A DNA stretch of 64,000 nt from contig CAYULA010000001.1 in NCBI GenBank assembly GCA_964445525.1, forward strand, positions 124,001-188,000, read 5' to 3'. Every line of letters begins with the position of its first letter. Within the stretch, counting starts at the first letter, position 1. Below are positions 36,506-44,300 of this stretch, piece by piece. The notes beneath the pieces were generated by a model. That model was not told the origin of the DNA. It ran no database searches and was given only the letters and a program-made list of their open reading frames with translations. This stretch comes from Penumbrarchaeum sp964445525 (GTDB lineage Archaea > Thermoplasmatota > Penumbrarchaeia > Penumbrarchaeales > Penumbrarchaeaceae). The position numbers and the translations under genes were made by a program.

Positions 36506-37339
36506 TTATCCCTCCGAGGTATTGAGATCCTCCTTGAGAACGACCTTACCTTTCCTGAAGATCCTCACAGTACCGGATGATGATAGTGCGAATGACACCG
36601 CATCCGTGGCATAGGTTATCGAGGCGGCAGCCAGATGTCTGCCGCCAAGTCCTCCGGTAGTCTGTACCTGGGGATCGACAATGATGTATCTACCGGCCGA
36701 AATGATCCTGCCTCTCGAATCGATAATGAAGGCACCATCCAGCTGTGCGAACTCCTTTATTGATTCCCAGTTTTCCTTGTTTAGGATGGATCTGATACCC
36801 TCTTCCTGATTATGATAGGGATTGATCACAAGCTGTTTCGAGCTTTGCAAAACCTTCTCGTTGTCCCCAACTATCAGTAGGGTTCCGACCCTTTTTCCTT
36901 CCCTCCCCTCAAGATGAATCTCGAAGAGGATCTTCAGAAGTGATTCCATCACCTCTTTGTCTACAACATCGGACAGTTCCTCCATCACCCTGTAAAAGGG
37001 CATTGCCGAGGAATTGAATTCCAAGAGGAACTTGAAGGGATAATCCGAGATCAGAAGGACCTCCATATCCGCCTTTATGTAGCCTCCGAGAAATATCCTG
37101 AACACAAGTCGTTCGATGAAGTTCATGAAGTAAATGGAATTCTCCAGGTTGCGGTTATAGGTGTAATAGATCACACCTTCACGGACGTTTACATCCTGCT
37201 TTCCCGAGTTCAGAACAATGGTCTTCTCGGTGGTCAGGTTCTCCATCAGAGAGGATATGAATTCCGCGTCATCGGAAACCACTATGGATAGATCATAGGC
37301 CTTCCCTTCTTCAAAGAGGAGGTCAGCAACAGGTATCAT
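36506..37339 (-). CDS. dacZ: Archaeal diadenylate cyclase (DisA_N/DAC domain)
   Basis: The 277-residue soluble protein has an N-terminal alpha/beta part (about residues 1-150) and a C-terminal DAC domain with LDGAFIID (DGA 201-203) and GGLGGRHLAAASITYATDAV (GGRH 232-235), then GTVRIFRKGKV. DAC enzymes condense two ATP to c-di-AMP, which in archaea and bacteria controls potassium and osmotic balance. The usual RHR motif reads RHL here (Leu236), so full activity is not certain. It is transcribed just ahead of the cation/proton antiporter and divergently from egsA across 72 bases. GATAAAGG precedes the ATG. Confidence 0.85.
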   Translation of the reverse strand: MIPVADLLFEEGKAYDLSIVVSDDAEFISSLMENLTTEKTIVLNSGKQDVNVREGVIYYTYNRNLENSIYFMNFIERLVFRIFLGGYIKADMEVLLISDYPFKFLLEFNSSAMPFYRVMEELSDVVDKEVMESLLKILFEIHLEGREGKRVGTLLIVGDNEKVLQSSKQLVINPYHNQEEGIRSILNKENWESIKEFAQLDGAFIIDSRGRIISAGRYIIVDPQVQTTGGLGGRHLAAASITYATDAVSFALSSSGTVRIFRKGKVVLKEDLNTSEG

Positions 37340-37411
37340 CCTTTATCAGGGCCCAATCAAACAATATCGATATAAAGGTTTCATATACGAGGCTAAAGAT
37401 ATCATCGGAAC

Positions 37412-38485
37412 ATGTGCCCTGATTTGGAGGATTTCGAGGCCTTTCCATTTATGGAGCTGCCGAGAGGAATACTTGTTAAAAAGGGGGCTTTGAGAGAATC
37501 CGGTGACGTCTGCAGGAGGTTTCACCTGCAGGGAACCGGGCTCATTGTATGCGATCCCACCACAAGGAAAATTGCCGGCGAAACGGTCGCTTCCTCTCTC
37601 GAGGAAAGGGATTTCGATACGGAAATGATAGAGATCGAGGGAGCAACCGATAAATCTGCCATGGTGGTCAGAGAATATGTAAAGGCACATAAGGACAATT
37701 TCCTTCTGGGGGTAGGTGGAGGAAGACCGATTGATGTGGCAAAATATGTGGCTTACACAGAAGACCTTGAATTCATATCGGTCCCGACCGCAGCTTCACA
37801 CGATGGGATCGCATCATCAAGAGCATCCATTGAAATGGACGGGAGAAAGAAATCCATCATGGCCAAGGCACCTCTGGGAGTTATTGCGGATATTGACGTG
37901 GTTGCCAGGTCCCCTTACAGGCTACTTGCATCCGGAAGCGCCGATATAATCTCAAATTATACAGCGGTTCTCGATTGGAAGCTCGCATCCAGACTAAAGG
38001 GAGAACCCTTTTCAGAATATTCCGCGGCCCTCTCCGAGATGACCGCCCGTTTAGTTATGGAGAGAGCGGGAGATATTAAACCGCGACTGGAGGAACCGGT
38101 CAGGATCGTTTTAAAAGCACTTGTAAGCTCATCCGTTGCAATGTCGATTGCGGGATCCTCCAGGCCGGCATCAGGTTCCGAGCACATGTTCGCCCATGCA
38201 TTGGACGCCATTGCCAGGGCCCCCGCTCTTCATGGGGAGGAGACCGGTGTCGGCACCATCATGATGATGTATCTACACGGAGGCGATTGGAGGTCGATAA
38301 GGGATGCTCTGCAAAAGATAGGAGCTCCCGTTGACGCAAAAGGACTTGGTGTTGCTGATGAGGAAATAATCAAAGCTCTTCTCGAAGCTCATAGAATAAG
38401 ACCCAATAGGTATACCATATTGGGAAGCGGTCTTGAAGAAAGAGCAGCAAAAAAAATCGCCGCTTTAACCGGAGTTATCGATTAG
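37412..38485 (+). CDS. egsA: sn-Glycerol-1-phosphate dehydrogenase
   Basis: The 357-residue enzyme shows the NAD(P)-binding GVGGGRPIDVAKY, SVPTAASHDGIAS and the zinc-ligand regions SGSADIISN (Asp178), SEHMFAHALD (His258/262) and LHGEETGVG (His274). It reduces dihydroxyacetone phosphate to sn-glycerol-1-phosphate, the archaeal lipid backbone, so it is a strong marker that the host is an archaeon. An in-frame ATG at 37451 is an alternative start. The 3' end overlaps the convergent membrane-protein gene by 11 bases. Confidence 0.95.
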   Translation: MCPDLEDFEAFPFMELPRGILVKKGALRESGDVCRRFHLQGTGLIVCDPTTRKIAGETVASSLEERDFDTEMIEIEGATDKSAMVVREYVKAHKDNFLLGVGGGRPIDVAKYVAYTEDLEFISVPTAASHDGIASSRASIEMDGRKKSIMAKAPLGVIADIDVVARSPYRLLASGSADIISNYTAVLDWKLASRLKGEPFSEYSAALSEMTARLVMERAGDIKPRLEEPVRIVLKALVSSSVAMSIAGSSRPASGSEHMFAHALDAIARAPALHGEETGVGTIMMMYLHGGDWRSIRDALQKIGAPVDAKGLGVADEEIIKALLEAHRIRPNRYTILGSGLEERAAKKIAALTGVID

Positions 38486-39179
38486 ATTCAGCATCCCATT
38501 TCTCGACTTTTTCAAGGTCCTGAATGAAATAATAAAACGTTGCAAGACCCATAAGTACAGGAGGAATGGAGAAAACCCAGAAGAAGGTTTCAAACGGGTT
38601 GAGATAAACAATTGTTGCAAGATTGAAGAATCCAAGTATCAATGTGCCCATCAGAAGATTCTTGAACATTCCCTTTCTCACATTGGACCTGGCCATCAAT
38701 ATTCCCATTGAACCTCTGATGGTCGATGCACCAAAAGCGTATACCACCATCCCGAGAATATGCCCCCAATGGAAATCAATGTTCAAAAAGAGCTGGCCCA
38801 TAAGAAAGGCGATGTACATTGAAGCCGCTCCAAGTGAAAATCCAAGGCCCAGGAAGGGCTTGTCGGATCTTTTCTTGAGCTTCCTTCTGTTGAGATAAAT
38901 GTAATAGAGGAGACATTCCGCAAGAGCGAGTCCAAATGCGGAAACCAGGCCAACCGATGAAAACGAATAATATACTATGAAAAGCAGATGACCGACGATT
39001 ATCAGAAGTCCAGCGAAGATACCTATCACAAAGGATGCGTTGGTATCCCTCTCGGCTATCCTGGATTCGTATCGGGACATTACGGCCCACAGCAACCCGA
39101 ATGTAGGCCCCAGGCCGACTATGAATCCGATGAGCATGAACATCCGGTCATCCATCCCGGGCCGATGCCTGGTGGCCAT
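38475..39179 (-). CDS. Multi-pass membrane protein, unknown function
   Basis: From the ATG at 39179 the protein has 234 residues with about seven membrane helices (for example FMLIGFIVGLGPTFGLLW, FVIGIFAGLLIIVGHLLFIV, GLVSAFGLALAECLLYYIYL, WVFSIPPVLMGLATFYYFI). No motif of a known transporter or enzyme was recognised. The frame is open to a TTG at 39218, and an ATG at 39155 is also possible. It is divergent from the presenilin-like gene across about 70 bases, where a reverse-strand tttaatcta near 39222-39230 may be its TATA box. Confidence 0.6.
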   Translation of the reverse strand: MATRHRPGMDDRMFMLIGFIVGLGPTFGLLWAVMSRYESRIAERDTNASFVIGIFAGLLIIVGHLLFIVYYSFSSVGLVSAFGLALAECLLYYIYLNRRKLKKRSDKPFLGLGFSLGAASMYIAFLMGQLFLNIDFHWGHILGMVVYAFGASTIRGSMGILMARSNVRKGMFKNLLMGTLILGFFNLATIVYLNPFETFFWVFSIPPVLMGLATFYYFIQDLEKVEKWDAESNR

Positions 39180-39249
39180 ATTTCTAATTTGCTGCACAAG
39201 TGAGGAGGGGTGTTCCAAAAATTAGATTAAACACCCCGACTCTCCAAAT

Positions 39250-40548
39250 ATGATGGTCAAAAGACGCTGGACAATGTACCTGCCCGTAATCCTTGTTCTG
39301 GTTATGTCCATTCCATTGGTTTACGTATCCCAGTGGAAAGATTTTGAAGAGGCAAGGGACCTCTCGGAGGAAGTGGTTGATAATTCGGGAGCTTTCAAGG
39401 GATTTACGGAAGATACGTCCACCACAGTCAGTATTGTTCCGGACAGGGTAATTGATAGGACCATCTCGGACTCCAAGGAAAAGGTAAATGTTACGGATTC
39501 ACAGGGCAATACATCAACAGTTGAACAGGATTCCCCGAAGAGATCTATCTTTTCGGGATTGATAAATGCACTTATCATGGTAGGAATCGCCATTGTTGCA
39601 GCATTTGGGATCTACAAACTTTTCATCAAGAGGAAGAAATTCACCCTCAAGATGTTCTTCACGGGAGCTCTTGGGTTATGTGCTTCCGTATCGATCATGC
39701 TATATCTTTACCTGTTCCGTGATTTCCTCAAAGGAGTCGTGGGAATCGAAATAAACACTGACCTGGTATTCTATTCAATAATAACTCTCATTGGTCTGGT
39801 CTTTGGTTCGATCATAGTATACAATATGGTATTCAGGTCACTCGAACCAAAGAAGAAGAATCCTGCTTTGGTGGCCTTCTGTATTCTCCTGGGGGCCTTT
39901 CTTGCCATCGTTTTACCGGTTTGGGCTGTCATTCCTCTATTATCCGGGGTTGCCCTCTGGGATCTCTGGGCTGCGAAGAAGGGGATCATAAAGGAGATGA
40001 TCACCGAATCCGACAGGGAAAGGGATGAATTGAAAAATTCAAAGAATGATCAGACAATTGGTAGAGGCAAGATAGCCTCCGTCGGTTTATCATCCAAAAA
40101 GGATAATATGGCATCTTTTAAGGCAGGTAGAGAAAGCAATACTCATCGAGGTCCCGTTCAAAGGAATAAAATATTCGATGTCCAGGCTGGAGAGGACATT
40201 ACCTCCTACGGTCTTTACGAGGGGAAATATTATTCACTGGGAATCGGTGATTTCATCTTCTTCTCGGTCCTTGTCTCGGCCACATTCAAGTGGATGATGC
40301 TAAAGGTCCCATGGATGGATTTCTACTTGCCGGGTTGGGGAGAAGTTGTTGTTGGTCTCGCTACAGCAATAATTGGTGCACTGGTAATTTTGGGTTTGAA
40401 GAAAACCCTCAGTTATCTGGACAAGGAGAATGTAATGCCGGGATTGCCGCTTTCAGTTTTGTTCGGTTTGGTGGGTTTCTTCTCGATAGTCATATTCCTT
40501 CAGTTAACAAATGTGATCTTTTTCGGAAGTCTGATCAATCCATTCTGA
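39250..40548 (+). CDS. Presenilin/signal-peptide-peptidase-type intramembrane aspartyl protease (A22)
   Basis: The 432-residue protein has an N-terminal helix, an extracytoplasmic loop (about residues 28-98) and about eight further helices. The catalytic pair is visible: GVALWDLWAAKKG with Asp238 (TM6; YD in presenilins) and LGIGDFIFFSVLVS with Asp334 (TM7; the GxGD motif, nearly identical to human presenilin GLGDFIFYSVLV). The third motif, PAL in TM9, reads MPGLPLSVLFGL (397-408). A polar loop of about 75 residues separates TM6 and TM7, as in presenilins. It probably cleaves membrane-embedded helices of anchored proteins or signal peptides. No nicastrin-like partner is adjacent; archaeal homologues act alone. 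Confidence 0.85.
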   Translation: MMVKRRWTMYLPVILVLVMSIPLVYVSQWKDFEEARDLSEEVVDNSGAFKGFTEDTSTTVSIVPDRVIDRTISDSKEKVNVTDSQGNTSTVEQDSPKRSIFSGLINALIMVGIAIVAAFGIYKLFIKRKKFTLKMFFTGALGLCASVSIMLYLYLFRDFLKGVVGIEINTDLVFYSIITLIGLVFGSIIVYNMVFRSLEPKKKNPALVAFCILLGAFLAIVLPVWAVIPLLSGVALWDLWAAKKGIIKEMITESDRERDELKNSKNDQTIGRGKIASVGLSSKKDNMASFKAGRESNTHRGPVQRNKIFDVQAGEDITSYGLYEGKYYSLGIGDFIFFSVLVSATFKWMMLKVPWMDFYLPGWGEVVVGLATAIIGALVILGLKKTLSYLDKENVMPGLPLSVLFGLVGFFSIVIFLQLTNVIFFGSLINPF

Positions 40549-40626
40549 AATTGGCAGTGTGTTCCATAATGATCATCCAGTAAGATTTTAATAACAAACC
40601 TCGAATAACCCCTCCCCCAAACCAAT

Positions 40627-40698
40627 GCCACTGTGGCTTAGAGGTATAGCGACTCCTTGGTAAGGAGTAGGTCGAGGGTTCAACTCCCTCCAGTGGCT
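40627..40698 (+). tRNA. tRNA-Thr (anticodon GGT)
   Basis: The cloverleaf is complete. The acceptor stem GCCACTG (40627-40633) pairs with CAGTGGC (40691-40697), the anticodon stem ACTCC/GGAGT encloses the loop TTGGTAA with anticodon GGT, and the T arm is GAGGG/CCCTC with loop TTCAACT. The discriminator is T, usual for archaeal tRNA-Thr. No intron and no encoded CCA. A TATA-like gattttaata lies about 40 bases upstream. The last 21 bases recur at 40813. Confidence 0.97.
40678..40698 (+). repeat. 21-bp direct repeat, copy 1 (inside tRNA-Thr 3' end)
   Basis: These 21 bases cover the T loop, the T-stem 3' side, the acceptor 3' strand and the discriminator. They are repeated exactly at 40813-40833. 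A duplicated tRNA 3' end is the classic footprint of integrase-mediated insertion into a tRNA gene. Confidence 0.85.
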
Positions 40699-40812
40699 TT
40701 CATTTTTCTTTAATCAGAACTGGAGGGAGGGGGACCCGTAGGTCTTGGCATTATTGAGCATGTAATTTTGAGTTATAATGCCAAGATAAGCAAAATTTTC
40801 AATTTTGCGGAA

Positions 40813-40833
40813 GTTCAACTCCCTCCAGTGGCT
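40813..40833 (+). repeat. 21-bp direct repeat, copy 2 (putative attachment-site remnant)
   Basis: An exact second copy of the tRNA-Thr 3' end, 135 bases downstream of copy 1 and followed by a T-rich run. The 114 bases between copies hold an 11-bp inverted repeat (40744-40754 with 40775-40785) and an 8-bp hairpin with 3-base loop (40790-40797 with 40801-40808). No integrase gene is present in the window. Confidence 0.75.
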
Positions 40834-41210
40834 CTTTTTTTTCTGATAAAATCGGAATCTGATCCATTTCAGATTAAGGGATACAACTCGGTTTGGATTT
40901 TCCATTATCATCAGGAACCTCCACGGACCCATCGCAGTTCAACTTCATAAAACCCGATAAAAGAGTCGTTATTTTTCGCAAACAACAAAAATTAGCTATT
41001 TTATCTTCGTTTTTATAGAAAAGCGCATTTCCATATATTAAAATGTTAAGTTTTTTAACTTATCTAAAATAGATATATTATATTTAATGGAAGAAGATTA
41101 TTTGCTTTTTTTCCATATAATTAAAAATTTTACCTATATTATTTCCTGAAAAATGAATAAACCAGAAAATGATATTCTATATTTTATTATTATTAAGGAT
41201 CGGACTATAT

Positions 41211-41228
41211 ATTATCAAATTTGATAAT
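41211..41228. promoter_or_regulatory. Perfect 18-bp palindrome, operator-like
   Basis: ATTATCAAATTTGATAAT is a perfect inverted repeat about 87 bases before the start of the giant beta-helix gene, in an A/T-rich promoter-like context. It could bind a dimeric regulator; a chance A/T palindrome is possible. Confidence 0.35.
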
Positions 41229-41314
41229 TTATATGACATATGTATGATATTTGGGGGAGGCTCTTGGAGCTCCCAAATTAGTCTTTCATATATAGAATGT
41301 AACTAATTTCAGTA

Positions 41315-44300
41315 ATGTATTATAAAAGAAGAAGTAAGATAATTATTCCCATTAGTTTTATAATCCTTTTCCTAGTTGCTTCAATATCATCACCAGGAAA
41401 AGATTTACAGAATGATTACCCGGATTTGTCAAAAAATCAAGTGAGTTGGGGAACGGAGTCACAACATGTTACGGGAAATTCTAATTCATCGATTTTCTAT
41501 ATTGATGCTATTAATGGGAATGATGGAAATAATGGAACCACACCAACAAGTGCCTGGAAAACCATCAATAAAATATCCATGGAAGATGATAGAAATACCT
41601 TCAAACCAGGAGATGAAATTAAATTCAAAAGAAGCCAAATTCATAATTTATCAAAAAATATTTATATTGAAAAATGTAGCGGTTCCCTGGGAAATCCAAT
41701 AATATGGGATAATTATGGAAAAGGTAAAAAACCTATAATAAATGGAATTAATAAAAGTTATTATCTATATTTCAAAGTAGAATATTTTAGTGTAAGAAAT
41801 TTGAAAATAATTGATATAAATGGAGTGGGACTTAAGTTCGGGAAAGACAATACACAGAATATTTGGGTGGATGGCTGTGAATTCGATAACTGCGATAAAG
41901 GGGTGTTTTCCGGTTCGGGTGGCAGTGGTTTCGAGATTTCAAATTGTTCATTCAATGATATGTCAAGCATAAGCGTTGGTTTTTATGGAACTCCAAATCA
42001 CGGATGGTCAAATACAAGTATACATAATTGTATTTTTAAAAATGGTGGAAATGATGTTATTACTTATCACGACGACATCAATGGATATACGGTAGGATCC
42101 AATCATGAAATATTTAACAATACGTTAATCAATACATCTAAAGAAAACCTAATGGATATAACGTCCGGAGAAAATTTTAAGATCCACGATAATTATCTAA
42201 TTGGTAGTTCCGGCCCAGGAATCGCACTGGGTCATTCTTCAAAAAATATTAATATCTATAGGAATAAAATTTCCAATCAATTGAAAGACAGTCCTCTAAT
42301 TCATTTGTCGGTACCAGATGTTTCCATATGGGGAAATGAACTGGTGGGGAGTTCAAATGGAAATGGTCTAATTTCAATTTCCAACAACGGCAACCATGAC
42401 CAGAGAAATATTACCATTGTAAAAAACACCTTGATCTACAATGGCGATGACAGTGTTATAACAATAAAAGACGATGATGGAAATCTGGGCAAGGTAAATT
42501 TTAGCCATAACATAATATCAACAAAGACAGATTCCTGGCCATATTACTGGATAGAATTTTTCGATAAAACGTACAATGCCACTGATATAGATTTTGTTTG
42601 TGATAAAAATGTATGGGGACCAGGTAATTTTATTGCACGGGATAGGAATGGGAAATATAATTTTACCAATTGGCAAATGACAGGAAATGATGAAAACGGT
42701 ATTAACGGAGATCCAGATTTTATAAATATTAACAAAGATGATTTCAAACCTAGTTCTTATTCCCCATCCATAGATATGGGCCCAAGAGATGTAACCTACG
42801 CTCCGGATCTTAACAATATTTTTTCGTTCAATGAGGCTGGAGCTTACGAATACATTCCCCCATATAAAATTGGAGAAGACAAGATCGATCTTATGAACGA
42901 GATCAGGATATATTCAAATGGCAGTTACAGATATATTTCCGAAAATTCTGAAAAACCTGTAGCCCAACTCGTCATCCATTTCGAGGAAGGAAATGTAGCA
43001 AATATTGAAAAGAATCCAAGGGAAAACTGGATGGACCTCAAAATCCAAAAATGGAATGCAACCGGTGATTTTTACAAATCCTGGAATGAAAGCCTAAGCT
43101 CATCAAATAAAAATATTACCTATTCCTTGGGCGACCTACAAAAGGGAACTTATTATGACATTATAATTAATGGGACAATTTCCAAAACCATCCAGAGCAA
43201 CACTACAGGACATATCAAGTTCAATCTGAATTCCTCGCTGGACAAAAGAAGGATTGAGATAAAAGAATCCAAGATAGAGATGGAAATAATTGACAGTTCA
43301 CATAACATAGGTTATACGGGAGATCCATTCTCATTCAACATCACCATCGAACACGAATATGATGTCAAAAAAGTAAAAGCCCAATACTACTATGGGTCCT
43401 CCAACTGGGTTTCAAACATTTCTCTCATTAATGTCAATCATTCACACCCTAATAAATGGATAGGAAATATCTCGATACCAAATAATTCCACATTAGAATT
43501 GAATTATAAAATAGTAGCAATCAATGAAAGGAATGAGAAATTCAACACATCAATATTAAACATCGGTGTATCTGATAACGACCCGCCCGAATTATCTGAT
43601 CTATCATGCAATCAGTGCACTACGGGTGATTTATTCAATATCAAAGCACAAGTTGATGATAATATTGGCATAAAAAATGTCATTATTGAATACTGGATCG
43701 GAGATGGCATACATACTAATTTAACACCCGATTTATCTGAAAACATCTCACAATCAATTTCCATCCCGGACAACAGCACATCCAAACTTCACTACATCAT
43801 AAGGATAGTGGATTTGGCCGGAAACTGGTTAAACACGTCAAAAAGTGAAATTGCCATATTCGATGACGACTGCCCTAAAATCATAGATAATACTCATTTC
43901 TCAGGGACAACAGGCGATATTTTTACATTCAACGCAAGTGTCACAGATAACATAGGAATAGATGAAGTTAAAGTGGAATATTGGTTCGGTTCAGAATCCC
44001 GGACAAATGTTTCCATGAAAGAATCAACTTTCTTCACTCATGCAATTCGAATACCTTCGAACTCAACATCATCACTTCACTATACTATCCAGGCTTGTGA
44101 TATTTCCGGGAACTGGGGAAAAACATCCCAATATGAGGTTACCATCTCCGATAACGATTGCCCGTCCATTATTGACAAAACCCCCCAATCAGGATCAACC
44201 GGAGATGAATTCACCTTCAACGTTAGTGTCACAGATAATGACCAGATCGGGAATGTTTGTTTGGAATACTGGTTCAAAACCGGTTCGTCTTTCAACAAAA

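Larger units (their letters stand above)
40699..41314 (+). other. AT-rich non-coding region after tRNA-Thr
   Basis: This 616-base stretch holds the second att-like repeat and several inverted repeats. It becomes very A/T-rich from about 40950. Visible elements are a perfect 18-bp palindrome at 41211-41228 and an imperfect hairpin at about 41250-41278, just before the 1715-residue gene. I found no credible ORF. Confidence 0.6.

Noticed and set aside
41046..41061. Short A/T inverted repeat (TAAGTT...AACTTA) in the AT-rich leader
   Set aside because: Such short matches are expected by chance in sequence this A/T-rich.
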